This document shows positions 34,124 through 42,948 of a stretch of 64,000 bases of DNA, piece after piece. A program made the translations under genes and the position numbers. A model generated the notes under the pieces. The model did no database searches, was not told the origin of the DNA, and saw only the letters and a program-made list of their open reading frames with translations. This stretch comes from Streptomyces sp. NWU339 (GTDB lineage Bacteria > Actinomycetota > Actinomycetes > Streptomycetales > Streptomycetaceae), in the NCBI RefSeq assembly GCF_003143855.1, contig NZ_QFRK01000009.1, positions 7,192 through 71,191 on the forward strand, given 5' to 3'. Each line of letters begins with the position of its first letter. Position 1 is the first letter of the stretch.

Positions 34124-35200
34124 TCACTGTGCCGTGTCCCCGTGGGAGGAGACGCCTGCGGCTCGGGGTTCGGCGGGCGCGGCCCCGGGCGCACCCGGTG
34201 TGCCGGTCTTCCCGGATGGTGCGGGGTCCGGGGAAGGTCGGGGTTCGCGGCTGTTCAGGGCGTACGCGACCGTGCCCCAGACACCGCGGCGGAAGAGCAG
34301 TACGACGAGGATGAACACCGTTCCGGTGACCAGTCCGACCTCCTCGAAGCCCGATGTGGCCAGCCAGTCCTCCAGGCGCACGATGGCCGTGGCCCCGATG
34401 AGGCTGCCCCACAGGGTGCCGATGCCTCCGAGGACGGTCATCACGACGACCTTGCCCGATGTCGTCCAGTAGACCTCCTGGAGCGAGGCGAATCCGTGGT
34501 TGACGGCGTAGAGCCCGCCCGCGATCCCGGCCAGGAACGCGGAGATGACGAAGACGGTGAGATTGTAACGGTGGGTGGGGTAACCGAGTGCGCGGGCGCG
34601 GGCCGGGTTGTCCCGGACGGCGCCGACGACGCGGCCGAACGGTGAGTGGACGATCCGCCAGGCGACGGCGAGGCCGAGCAGCACGACGGGCAGTGCCGCG
34701 TAGTAGAAGACGAACGAGTCCGACAGGTCGATGCCCGGCATACTGCGCGGAATGCCCTGCAGACCGTTCTCACCGCCCGTCACATCGCCCCACTGGTTGG
34801 CGATGAAGTACACCATCTGCGCGAACGCCAGGGTGACCATGGCGAAGTAGATTCCGCTGCACCGCACGGAGAGATAGCCGATGGGCAGGGCGATCAGGGC
34901 CGCGGCCAGTCCTCCGCCGAGTACCGCGACGTGGAAGGGCAGCCCGCTGTGGATGGCGATCAGGCCGGTGGCATAGGCGGAGGTGCCCCAGAACGCGGCA
35001 TGACCGAACGAGAGCAGTCCGGCGTGACCGAGCAGCAGGTCGAACGCCACGGCGAACAGCCCCCAGCACAGGATGTCCGCGGCCACCGGCGGGTACAGGA
35101 TCCAGGGCAGGGCGAAGGCCGCGGTCAGTCCCACGGCGAGCAGGAACCGGCGGAGCCAGGCGGGTCGGCCGCTCAGTCGGTCGAGAACGGTGAGGATCAC
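34124..35200 (-). CDS. livM: branched-chain amino acid/urea-type ABC permease (LivM)
   Basis: This is a 358-residue inner-membrane permease of the hydrophobic amino acid uptake family. GLFAVAFDLLLGHAGLLSFGHAAFWGTSAYATGL and VVMTVLGGIGTLWGSLIGATAIV are hallmark segments. The C-terminal 35 residues are Pro/Ala-rich and probably cytoplasmic tail. It starts at a GTG overlapping the livH stop (GTGA). It pairs with LivH to form the membrane channel for the ABC importer encoded here. Confidence 0.92.
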   Translation of the reverse strand: MILTVLDRLSGRPAWLRRFLLAVGLTAAFALPWILYPPVAADILCWGLFAVAFDLLLGHAGLLSFGHAAFWGTSAYATGLIAIHSGLPFHVAVLGGGLAAALIALPIGYLSVRCSGIYFAMVTLAFAQMVYFIANQWGDVTGGENGLQGIPRSMPGIDLSDSFVFYYAALPVVLLGLAVAWRIVHSPFGRVVGAVRDNPARARALGYPTHRYNLTVFVISAFLAGIAGGLYAVNHGFASLQEVYWTTSGKVVVMTVLGGIGTLWGSLIGATAIVRLEDWLATSGFEEVGLVTGTVFILVVLLFRRGVWGTVAYALNSREPRPSPDPAPSGKTGTPGAPGAAPAEPRAAGVSSHGDTAQ

Positions 35201-36063
35201 GCTTGCTCCTCTGTGCCGAACAGGCCGGCGGGGCGTACCAGCAGGACGACGGCCATGAGCAGGTAGACCGAGGTCTGCGAGAGGACGGGGACGTACAGGT
35301 TGCCGAGCGCCTGAAGCATGCCGGTGGTGAATCCGGCGGCGACGGCGCCGGTGATGGACCCCAGGCCGCCGATGACGACGACGGCGAACACGGTGACGAT
35401 GAGGTCGCCGCCCATGCCGGGGTTGACCGCCCGCATGGGGGCGGCCAGCACACCGGCGAGCCCGGCCAGGCCGACGCCGAAACCGAAGACGGGAGTGACC
35501 CACCGTCCGGTGTCGATACCGAACGCCCGGGTCAGTTCGGGGCGTTCGGTCGCGGCCCGGACCACGGTGCCGATGCGGGTGCGGGTGAGCAGCAGCCAGA
35601 CGGCGAGACACAGGACGACGGACGCGGCGAGGACGAAGACCTGGTAGGCGGGGAAGGTGAACAGGCCCAGGTCGAGCGAGCCGGTGAACGGAGTGCCCTC
35701 GTACTCCAGGGAGTGCGAACCGTACCGCGCTCGCAGCAGGTCCTGGCAGACCAGGGCGATGCCGAAGGTCAGCAGGAAGTTGTACAGCGGGTCGAGGGCC
35801 ATGAGCCGGTGTACGAGCAGCCGCTCGACGACGACGCCGAGGGCCGCGAGGACGATCGGCACCAGCAGCAGCGCCCACCAGAAGCCGAGGCCCGAGGTGT
35901 CGGCGAGGATGACCGCGCCGAACGCTCCGAGGGTGTAGATCGCGCCGTGGGCGAAGTTCACGACCCGCAGCATGCCGAAGATCACCGCGAGGCCGAGTGC
36001 GAGGAGCGCGTAGAAGCTGCCGCCGACCAGGCCGTTGAACGCTTGTTGGAGGAACGAGGTCAT
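35197..36063 (-). CDS. livH: branched-chain amino acid-type ABC permease (LivH)
   Basis: This is a 288-residue permease. FLQQAFNGLVGGSFYALLALGLAVIFGMLRVVNFAHGAIYTLGAF is the classic LivH N-terminus. VIGGLGSITGAVAAGFTTGML, near the C-terminus, is the EAA-like contact loop. It has eight or so membrane segments. It starts with ATG, and its stop overlaps livM. It lies 72 bp downstream of the binding-protein gene. Confidence 0.92.
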   Translation of the reverse strand: MTSFLQQAFNGLVGGSFYALLALGLAVIFGMLRVVNFAHGAIYTLGAFGAVILADTSGLGFWWALLLVPIVLAALGVVVERLLVHRLMALDPLYNFLLTFGIALVCQDLLRARYGSHSLEYEGTPFTGSLDLGLFTFPAYQVFVLAASVVLCLAVWLLLTRTRIGTVVRAATERPELTRAFGIDTGRWVTPVFGFGVGLAGLAGVLAAPMRAVNPGMGGDLIVTVFAVVVIGGLGSITGAVAAGFTTGMLQALGNLYVPVLSQTSVYLLMAVVLLVRPAGLFGTEEQA

Positions 36064-36135
36064 GGGGGTCCCGTCTGTCTGTGCCGTGCGGTGCGGTGCG
36101 GCGGCCCGCCGGTGCGGCGCCGCCGCACCGCCTGG

Positions 36136-37383
36136 TCAGCTCATCCGGCAGTCGGCGGAGGGCTTTCCGAAGGCCTCCGCGGCGGGGATGGTCTCGACCG
36201 GTTCGGTGAAGTCCTCGGCCTCCGTGGCCTTGGCCGGGTCCTTGACCTTCACGAGGTAGGCGTCATGGGTGACCCTGTGGTCGGCCGCCCGGACCTCGGC
36301 GTTGCGGGCGAAGGGGTCGTCGAACTTCATCCCGTCGAGTTCCTCGGACACGGCTTCGGCCTTGTCCGTGCCGGCCCGCTGGGCGGCTTCCAGGTACTGC
36401 GTGGCCGCCGAGTAGTTGGCCGCGTGGTCGAAGGTCGGCCGGACTCCGGTGCGTTCCTTGAAGCGGTCGGCCCAGGCGCGGGACGTGTCGTCGAGGTTCC
36501 AGAACCAGGCCGAGGTGAACAGGGTCCCGGCGAGGTTCTTCGCGCCGATGGACTTGATGTCGGTGTCGAACATCAAGCCGATGGCCAGCGTGATGTCCTT
36601 GTCCCTGAGCTTGAACTGCTGGTACTGCTTCGCGACGTTCACCAGGTCTCCGCCCGCCTGGAGGGCTCCGAGCACCTGCGGCTTGGGCTTGAGCGTGGGC
36701 GCCTTGAGCAGGAAGGTGGAGAAGTTGTCGCTGGGGAACGGGGTGGGGTCCTTGGCGACCACGGTGCCGCCCGCGCCGGTGATGGCCGTCTCGAACTTCG
36801 CCTGCATGTCCTGGCCGAACGCGTAGTCGGGGTAGAGGAGGTACCAGTTCTTGCCGCCCTGGGCGGTCACGTTCCGGCCGGTGCCGTTGGCCAGCATGTG
36901 GCTGTCGTAGGCCCACGCGTAGGTGTACTTGTTGCAGTTCTTGCCCGACAGTTCGGTCGTGGCGGCACCGACGTTGAAGTAGAGCCGCTTGGACTGCTGC
37001 GCGACGGTGGCCACGGCGAGCGCGGCCGAGGACGTGGGCACATCGAAGATCGCGTCCACTTTCTTGCGGTCGTACATCTCCCGGGCCTGGGTGTTGGCGA
37101 TCTCCGGCTTGTTCTGGTGGTCCGCCGACACCACCTCGATGTTCTCGGTGACCGCCTTGTCCCCGTGCTTCTTCTCGAAGTCGTCGACGGCCATCTTCAC
37201 GGCCTCCACGGCGTTCTCGCCCGCGAGGTCCGCGTAGACACCGGACAGGTCGGTGAGCACTCCGAGGGTGATCCTGTCGTCGCTGATCTTCCCTCCGCCG
37301 GCGGAGGGGCCGCCGCCGCATCCGGCGAGCAGTGCGCTGATGGCTATTCCGGTGGTGACGGTGGGCCGGATACGTCGTCTCAT
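36136..37383 (-). CDS. ABC importer substrate-binding lipoprotein, LivK/AmiC-like
   Basis: This is a 415-residue extracellular binding protein. A basic lead and hydrophobic stretch end in the lipobox LLAG-C22, so the mature protein is lipid-anchored. The type I periplasmic-binding fold is shown by ITLGVLTDLSGVYADLAGENAVEAVKMAVDDF, VDAIFDVPTSSAALAVATVAQQ and WYLLYPDYAFGQDM. This subgroup binds branched-chain amino acids, amides or urea-like ligands; the ligand cannot be assigned from sequence. The start ATG has GAGGA six bases upstream. An upstream in-frame extension is rejected because it lacks a signal. Confidence 0.9.
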   Translation of the reverse strand: MRRRIRPTVTTGIAISALLAGCGGGPSAGGGKISDDRITLGVLTDLSGVYADLAGENAVEAVKMAVDDFEKKHGDKAVTENIEVVSADHQNKPEIANTQAREMYDRKKVDAIFDVPTSSAALAVATVAQQSKRLYFNVGAATTELSGKNCNKYTYAWAYDSHMLANGTGRNVTAQGGKNWYLLYPDYAFGQDMQAKFETAITGAGGTVVAKDPTPFPSDNFSTFLLKAPTLKPKPQVLGALQAGGDLVNVAKQYQQFKLRDKDITLAIGLMFDTDIKSIGAKNLAGTLFTSAWFWNLDDTSRAWADRFKERTGVRPTFDHAANYSAATQYLEAAQRAGTDKAEAVSEELDGMKFDDPFARNAEVRAADHRVTHDAYLVKVKDPAKATEAEDFTEPVETIPAAEAFGKPSADCRMS

Positions 37384-37496
37384 CGGGAGTCCTCGGTTCG
37401 GTGCCGTGGGAAGGAGGAGGCGGTGCTTGTCGTGCGAGCGGCGGGCACGGGATGTGCGTCGTCCGCGGTCCGCGGAATGTCCGGCGGACCGGACGG

Positions 37497-38189
37497 TCAC
37501 AGGCCGAGGTACTGGAGGAGTTCGTCTTCACGCCTGCGTACGTCGGCGTTGGCCAGTGTCTCGACGATGCGGCCCTGGGCCAGGAGGTAGTGCCGGTCGG
37601 CGACCTGGGTGGCGAAGCGCAGGTTCTGCTCCACCAGCAGCACCCCGACGCCGTGTTTCTTGGCCTCCAGCAGGATCTCGCCGATCTGCTGGACGATGAG
37701 GGGCGCGAGCCCTTCCGTCGGCTCGTCGCAGAGCAGCACCCGTGCGCCGGTACGCAGGACACGGGCCAGCGCGAGCATCTGCTGTTCGCCGCCGGAGAGC
37801 TTGGCCCCGGGAGCCCGGCGGCGGTCCGCCAGCACCGGGAACGTGTCGTAGATCCGGCTGAGCGGCCATGCGGAGGAGCTTTTGACCGGGGGGAGCGTCA
37901 GATTCTCCTCGACGTTCAGGCTCGCGTAGATCCCGCGGTCGTCGGGGACGAACCCGAGCCCCAGCCGTGCCCGGTGGTGCGGCGCCGCAGCGGACACATC
38001 ACGTCCCGCGACGGTGACGGTGCCGGCCATCCGGCGGTGCAGTCCCATCACGCAGCGCAGCAGCGTCGTCTTTCCCGCTCCGTTGCGCCCCACCAGGGTG
38101 ACCACCTCTCCCTCGCCGACTCGCAGGGACACGTCGGTCAGTACCCTGGCCTCGTCGTAGTGGGCGCTGACGCCCTTCACCTCAAGCAA
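37497..38189 (-). CDS. livF: ABC importer ATPase (LivF)
   Basis: This is a 230-residue ATP-binding subunit. GRNGAGKTTLL is the Walker A motif, LSGGEQQMLALARVL is the signature, LLCDEPTEGLAP is Walker B and QNLRFA contains the switch region. The start is TTG, overlapping the livG stop by 8 bp. It energises the LivHM permease with LivG. Confidence 0.92.
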   Translation of the reverse strand: MLEVKGVSAHYDEARVLTDVSLRVGEGEVVTLVGRNGAGKTTLLRCVMGLHRRMAGTVTVAGRDVSAAAPHHRARLGLGFVPDDRGIYASLNVEENLTLPPVKSSSAWPLSRIYDTFPVLADRRRAPGAKLSGGEQQMLALARVLRTGARVLLCDEPTEGLAPLIVQQIGEILLEAKKHGVGVLLVEQNLRFATQVADRHYLLAQGRIVETLANADVRRREDELLQYLGL

Positions 38190-38940
38190 CGTCGGCCCCC
38201 AGATAGGCCTCGACGACCCTCGGGTCGCTGCGGACGCTGTCGTAGGGCCCCTCGACCAGTACCCGGCCTCGCTGGAGCACGGTCACGGCGTCGGCGAGGG
38301 AGCCGACGACGCTCATGTTGTGCTCGACCATCACCACGGTGCGCCCGGCGCGAATCCGGTTGACGAGTGCGACCGTGCGGTCCACGTCCTCCAGACCCAT
38401 TCCGGCGGTCGGTTCGTCGAGCAGCAGGATCCGCGGGTCGAGCGCGAGCGCCAGGGCCAGTTCCAGGGCACGCTTCTGGCCGTAGGGGAGGCTTCCGGCG
38501 GGGCGGTTCGCGAGCGGTCCGAGTCCCACTTCGTCCAGGAGTTCTTCCGCGCGGGTGGAGAACCTCCGCATCAGCTTCTCGGATCGCCAGAAGCGGCGGC
38601 CGAGGCCGGTGCCCGCCTGGAGCGCCAACTCCACGTGCTCGCGGGCGGAGACCCCGGCGAACAGGCTGGTGACCTGGAAGGAGCGGGCGACTCCGCGCCC
38701 GGCGATCCACTCCGGCGGCCGGCCCGTGACGTCATGCCCGTTCACGACGATCCGCCCGGCGGTCGGGGCGAGGAACCCGGTGAGCAGGTTGAACAGGGTG
38801 GTTTTCCCGGCCCCGTTGGGACCGACCAGGGCGTGTACTGTACCCTCGGTCACGCTCAACGCGACCCCGTCCACGGCGCGGAACCCCTGGAACTCCTTGG
38901 TCAGGTCCTGCGTGGACAATATGACCTGTGGTTGACTCAT
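38182..38940 (-). CDS. livG: ABC importer ATPase (LivG)
   Basis: This is a 252-residue ATP-binding subunit. GPNGAGKTTLFNLLTGFLAP is Walker A, PYGQKRALELALALA is the atypical LivG-type signature (usual LSYGxQRRLEIARAL) and LLLDEPTAGM is Walker B. It is the first gene of the leftward livG-livF-binding protein-livH-livM operon. The start ATG has GAGGTC about five bases upstream. A palindrome about 110 bp upstream (39050-39068) may control the operon. Confidence 0.92.
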   Translation of the reverse strand: MSQPQVILSTQDLTKEFQGFRAVDGVALSVTEGTVHALVGPNGAGKTTLFNLLTGFLAPTAGRIVVNGHDVTGRPPEWIAGRGVARSFQVTSLFAGVSAREHVELALQAGTGLGRRFWRSEKLMRRFSTRAEELLDEVGLGPLANRPAGSLPYGQKRALELALALALDPRILLLDEPTAGMGLEDVDRTVALVNRIRAGRTVVMVEHNMSVVGSLADAVTVLQRGRVLVEGPYDSVRSDPRVVEAYLGADVA

Positions 38941-39049
38941 GCCGACCTCGGATGTGGTGGAGGGGCCGACGAGTGTCGGTGTGGGCAGACCGTAGGGTCG
39001 ACGCGGCAGAGCGGACTACGTAGGGGCGCCCCATAAGGGGGCCTTGCCA

Positions 39050-39068
39050 AGTGTGGGCGATCCACACT
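39050..39068. promoter_or_regulatory. palindrome AGTGTGG-N5-CCACACT, candidate operator
   Basis: Perfect 7-bp arms are separated by GCGAT, in the 220-bp gap between livG (leftward) and the end of the quinone-oxidoreductase-like gene. The size and spacing suit a dimeric repressor. It is about 110 bp upstream of livG. Confidence 0.45.
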
Positions 39069-39160
39069 CGCTCTACCGCGTTTCAGCCAACCGGCCGCTC
39101 GGCGGCCACTCCCTGCGTCACCGATGTCGCCGAGACCCTGCGGATCCGCATCGGGGAAAG

Positions 39161-40171
39161 TCAGGGAGGCGAGAGGATCAGCCGGCCGCGCACCTCGCCG
39201 GCCTCCAGCCTCCGGTGGGCCTCCGCCGTCATCGACAGCGGCAGGCGGTCGGCGATGCGCGGGCGCCATGGCGTTCTGCGCAAGAGGCCCACGACCCCCT
39301 CTGCAGCCTCCACGAGGTCGCTCACCGTGGCATTGCTGATGGCGAAGCCCACGATGCTCGCGTCCTTGGTGTACAACCGGCCCAGCGGCAGCGTGCCGGG
39401 ACCGCTGCCGCGTCCGACCATCGCGACCAGGCGCCCGCCCCGAGCCAGCAGGTCCACGGCATCGGCGAGCGCTCCGTGTCCGGACGTGTCCAGGTGCACG
39501 TCGTAGCCGTCGGGCGCCACCCGGCACAGGTGCTCGCCGAGGTCGGACGCCCGATAGTCGAGAACCTCGGTGGCGCCCAGAGCGCGCGCCGCCGCGGCGT
39601 CCTCGGCGCGCGCCGTGCAGACCACACGCGTCCCGGCCGCGGCGGCCAGAGCCACGGCGGCCCCGCCCACATTGCCGGCTCCGCCGCCGATGTACACGGT
39701 CTCCCCGGGCCGCAGCCGCCCGTGCCGGAAGAGCGCCAGCCAGGCCGACGCCGCAGGGTGGGCGGCGGCAACGAGGTGTTCCGTGGTGATGTCGGAGGGT
39801 GCCGGGTAGAGCCGTTCGGCGGCGACCGTCGCGTACTGCGCGGCGGCTCCCTGCCGGCCGGCGTGGCCCAGGCTGTTGCACCACACCCGTTGCCCCAGGG
39901 TGAAACCCACCGCGCCGGTCCCGGCCGAGGCGACCTCGCCCACCAGGTCACGGCCGAGGACGAACGGGAACGGGAGCGGCGTGGCGTAGGCACCGGACCG
40001 CACGAAGGTGTCGACCGGGTTGACGGCCACGGCCCGGACACGGACGAGCACGTCCGTGGGGCCCAGCGGCGGGACGGGGATGTCGCCGTAGTGGATGGCG
40101 TCGGCCGGGCCGACGGAGTCGATGTATGCGGCCTGCATCGCGTCGGGGACTGTGCCGATCACGGCCCACAT
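39161..40171 (-). CDS. zinc-independent alcohol dehydrogenase/quinone oxidoreductase-like (MDR family)
   Basis: This MDR-superfamily protein has about 336 residues. The N-terminal GroES-like part reads MQAAYIDSVG, PTDVLVRVRAVAVNPVD and PLPFPFVLGRDLVGEV. The nucleotide-binding part has VYIGGGAGNVGGAAVALAAAAGTRVVCTA, close to the AxxGxxG motif of NADPH:quinone reductases. The structural-zinc cysteines of alcohol dehydrogenases are absent. The start is uncertain: ATG at 40171 or 40138 are both possible, with no clear ribosome-binding site; homology begins at 40138. The electron acceptor is unknown. Confidence 0.85.
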   Translation of the reverse strand: MWAVIGTVPDAMQAAYIDSVGPADAIHYGDIPVPPLGPTDVLVRVRAVAVNPVDTFVRSGAYATPLPFPFVLGRDLVGEVASAGTGAVGFTLGQRVWCNSLGHAGRQGAAAQYATVAAERLYPAPSDITTEHLVAAAHPAASAWLALFRHGRLRPGETVYIGGGAGNVGGAAVALAAAAGTRVVCTARAEDAAAARALGATEVLDYRASDLGEHLCRVAPDGYDVHLDTSGHGALADAVDLLARGGRLVAMVGRGSGPGTLPLGRLYTKDASIVGFAISNATVSDLVEAAEGVVGLLRRTPWRPRIADRLPLSMTAEAHRRLEAGEVRGRLILSPP

Positions 40172-40303
40172 GCTACGGATCGGAGGCCGCGGGCCGGTCC
40201 GGGCCACGCCGCCTGCCGGATTTCCGGAGACAGCAGGAGGGGGGCGAGCCCCCGGTGGGCATTCGTCGCCGATGTCGGGTGTCCCGTCTCGCCCTCCTTG
40301 TCC

Positions 40304-40864
40304 TCAGTGTCCGGGTGTGGCTTCCCGGGGCCAGCGGCCCTCTATGTGCAGTTGGATGAGCGCGGCGTGGGAGAGCGGGGTGGCGGGATCGGCGACGTCG
40401 CCGTTGGTGGTGTAGTCCAGCAGTACGACATCCTGCTTGGCTCGGAGTCGCTCGACCAGATCCGCCACGCGGTGCTCGAGGACCCATCGGTAGGCCGGCA
40501 GGTAGATCCGGCGCCGGGCCGTCTCATAGGGCAGCAGCCGGTCGCCGTGCAGACCGGTGCGGTGCCCCTGGACGGGGCCGTACCGGCGCACCGTCCGCTT
40601 CAGTCCCTTCATCGCCGTGATCTCGAGCTTCGCCGGGTCGACGTCGGACTGCCGGAAAACCTTGAGGGCCTGCCAGATCCCCTCCACCGACTGGCCGGTC
40701 ACGCCGTCGCTGAAGGGGACCGGGATGCCGCCGTGCGGGTAGAACGGACTCAGCCGCACCCACGGCTGCGGCGCCCTGGAGGTCACATCGATGATCTCCG
40801 CACCGGGGAACGCGGCGGTCAGCGACGCCATCGCACGGCGACGGCCGGCAACACGGATCGGCAT
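40304..40864 (-). CDS. conserved hypothetical protein
   Basis: This is a 186-residue soluble protein without signal or membrane segment. It begins MPIRVAGRRRAMASL and contains PQPWVRLSPFYPHGGIPVPF, TGQSVEGIWQALKVF, a basic middle (MKGLKRTVRRYGPVQGH) and LPAYRWVLEHRVADLVERLRAKQDVVLLDYTTNGD. The style resembles proteins acting on a nucleotide or small molecule, with many Trp/Pro/Arg conserved-looking positions, but I cannot name the family with certainty. The start is ATG 40864, with CAGGAG seven bases upstream. A longer in-frame extension is debris of an upstream hydrolase. Confidence 0.75.
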   Translation of the reverse strand: MPIRVAGRRRAMASLTAAFPGAEIIDVTSRAPQPWVRLSPFYPHGGIPVPFSDGVTGQSVEGIWQALKVFRQSDVDPAKLEITAMKGLKRTVRRYGPVQGHRTGLHGDRLLPYETARRRIYLPAYRWVLEHRVADLVERLRAKQDVVLLDYTTNGDVADPATPLSHAALIQLHIEGRWPREATPGH

Positions 40865-40978
40865 CTGGCGGCTCCTGTCTGAAGGACATGAGCGCCAAGT
40901 TTCCCCCACACCACTGACATCGCCCCCGGCGCGGGAGAACACCGGGGAGCCGTCACGTTTCGCTCGTACACCGCGGCG

Positions 40979-41251
40979 GTGTCGCCAGGTGAGTTGGACA
41001 CGATCCATCAGTCCGGCGGTGGTGAAGGCGTCCACCAGCTGCTCGCGGCCCTCGGTGAAGTGGGCCTGGCTGCCGAGGTGGACGGCGGTGTCCACGGGGC
41101 CGAAGCGGTCGGCGGTCTCCTGGACCGGACCGAGCCGGGCGTTGTCTCCGCTGACGTGGACCGTGGGCAGGCCGTCACCGGTCAGGACCAGGCCGACGGC
41201 CTCCTCGACGATCGGTTCGAGGTCCTCGCGCGCTCCGAGCCGTGCCGGGCG
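40979..41251 (-). pseudogene. MBL-fold metallo-hydrolase fragment with internal deletion
   Basis: The minus strand encodes DLEPIVEEAVGLVLTGDGLPTVHVSGDNA and ADRFGPVDTAVHLG, then jumps directly to AHFTEGREQLVDAFTTAGL. In intact UlaG-like MBL hydrolases these parts are separated by about 40 residues, including a metal-ligand region, so a deletion is implied. The N-terminal HxHxDH motif is missing. The fragment runs in frame into the following hypothetical gene without its own stop. The stretch 41252-41540 shows nothing I can support. Confidence 0.5.
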
Positions 41252-41543
41252 GGCACGCCGCCGACCTCCTCGGCGCACCGTCCGCAGCGACCCAGCGGCT
41301 GGTCGACCACGGCTCGGCCCCGGCGGACACAGGACCGCAGAAGATCTGCGCGGCACGGAGTCGCTCCCTGCGCGAGCACGTACCGGGCCTCCTCACCGCC
41401 GCCGGCGCTCCGTCCGTTGCGGCGACCGCGCCCGCATGACACCGCCGAAGGGTTCTGTTCCGGCCCGAAATCATCCCGCCCTGCGCCACACACCCTGCGC
41501 GCCCCGCACCGGACCGGCCGTGGCTGATCCCTCGCGACAGCTC

Positions 41544-41565
41544 ACTCCGGAACCCACCCCGGAGT
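41544..41565 (-). terminator. candidate terminator hairpin of the aminotransferase-like gene
   Basis: ACTCCGG and CCGGAGT form perfect 7-bp arms around an 8-base loop, beginning about 35 bp beyond the stop of the leftward gene. There is no U-tract, as is common in high-GC actinomycetes. Confidence 0.4.
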
Positions 41566-41600
41566 CACTTCAGACCCTGTCAGCACGTCGGGGACGGCCT

Positions 41601-42806
41601 TCAGGAGCGCAGGAAGTCCGCCAGGCCCTCCACCAGCCTGTCGACGTCTCCGGCGTGGGTGTAGGGCGCGAGGCCGACGCGAAGGCCGCCGGCGTCGCCC
41701 AGGCCCAGCCACCGGGAGGCCTCGAGGGCGTAGAAGGAGCCGGACGGCGCGTGGACGCCGCGGTCCGCCAGGAACGCGTAGGCGTCCGTCGTGCTGCGGC
41801 CGTCGAAGGTCAGCAGCAGGGTGGGGGTGCGGTCGGCGGCGTTGGAGTGGACCGTGATGCCGTCGAGGGTGCTCAGCGCCTTGTCCATCCGGGCCCGCAG
41901 GGCTTCCTCGTGCTCCTCCAGCGCCGCGAACCCCGCGGCCAGTCGCTCGCGCCGGGTTCCCTCGGCGTCCGTGTCGAATCCGGCGAGGAAGTCGACGGCG
42001 GCGCGCGTGCCGGCGAGGAACTCATAAGGCAGCGTGCCGAGTTCGAAGCGTTCCGGCACCGCGTCCGTGGAGGGCAGGAGCTTGTCGGGACGCAGGGTCT
42101 CCAGCAGTTCGGGGCGGGCGGCGAGAACGCCGTGGTGCGGGCCCAGGAACTTGTAGGGCGAGCAGGTGAAGAAGTCCGCGCCCAACTGCGCGACGTCGAC
42201 CAGGGAATGGGCCGTGTAGTGCACGCCGTCGACGTACGTCAGCGCACCGACGTCGTGCGCCAGACGGGAGATCTCCGCGATCCGGGGACGTGTACCGATC
42301 AGGTTGGAGGCCGCGGTCACGGCGACCAGCCGCGTCCGCTCCGACAGGACGGCCGCGATGTCGGCGGGGGTCAGTTCCCCGGTGGCCGGGTCGAAGTCGG
42401 CCCAGCGGACGGTGACACCCGCCCGGGCTGCCGCCTGGACCCAGGGCCGGATGTTCGAGTCGTGGTCCAGCCGGGTCACGACCACCTCGTCCCCCGGTGA
42501 CCAGGTCCTGGCGAGGACGCGGGAGAAGTCGTAGGCGAGCTGTGTGGCGCTGCGCCCGAAGACGATCCCCGCCGGGTCGGCGGCCAGCAGGTCGGCCATG
42601 GCCCGGCGGCTTTCGGTGACGATGGTCTCGGCGTTGCACTCCCCCGCCACGCGGTGGCCGCGGTTCGACAGCGGGAGGGACAGGGCGTCGGTGATGGCCC
42701 GGATGACGGGCCGGGGGGTCTGTGAACCACCGGGGCCGTCGAAGTGGGCGATCCCGGCGGCCAGCGCGGGGAACTGCGCGCGGATGGCGTCGATGTCGTA
42801 CGTCAC
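41601..42806 (-). CDS. cysteine-desulfurase-like class V aminotransferase-fold enzyme
   Basis: This is a 401-residue PLP enzyme. Lys219 in SPYKFLGPHHG is the Schiff-base lysine. DGVHY (Asp193/His196) and LDHDSN (His115) contact the cofactor. The N-terminal FDGPGGSQTPRPV is typical of the CsdA/SufS-like subgroup annotated as cysteine desulfurase-like proteins. No SufE or Fe-S assembly genes are nearby, so a role in amino-acid lyase chemistry is as likely as sulfur mobilisation. It lies 142 bp downstream of the nitrilase gene on the same strand. The intervening gap contains short GATC-rich direct repeats. Confidence 0.85.
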   Translation of the reverse strand: MTYDIDAIRAQFPALAAGIAHFDGPGGSQTPRPVIRAITDALSLPLSNRGHRVAGECNAETIVTESRRAMADLLAADPAGIVFGRSATQLAYDFSRVLARTWSPGDEVVVTRLDHDSNIRPWVQAAARAGVTVRWADFDPATGELTPADIAAVLSERTRLVAVTAASNLIGTRPRIAEISRLAHDVGALTYVDGVHYTAHSLVDVAQLGADFFTCSPYKFLGPHHGVLAARPELLETLRPDKLLPSTDAVPERFELGTLPYEFLAGTRAAVDFLAGFDTDAEGTRRERLAAGFAALEEHEEALRARMDKALSTLDGITVHSNAADRTPTLLLTFDGRSTTDAYAFLADRGVHAPSGSFYALEASRWLGLGDAGGLRVGLAPYTHAGDVDRLVEGLADFLRS

Positions 42807-42948
42807 GAGAACTCCCGTTCGGTCACTTGCGCGAAGGTGGTGCGGCCGTCGGTGGTCGACGGATCGACGAACCGACGGATCGATGGATCGATGGGTCAGA
42901 GCCTCTTGGACGCTGACGAGGGTCTCATCCGGCGGCTGCCGGACGCGA

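Noticed and set aside
35203..37590. A 795-codon open frame on the plus strand through the liv genes
   Set aside because: It is the antisense shadow of livH and the binding protein. The composition is Gly/Val/Arg-rich without domains, and there is no ribosome-binding site.
42858..42897. Short GATC-rich direct repeats between the nitrilase and aminotransferase-like genes
   Set aside because: Only a few imperfect 7-9 bp units; too short to call a functional repeat array.
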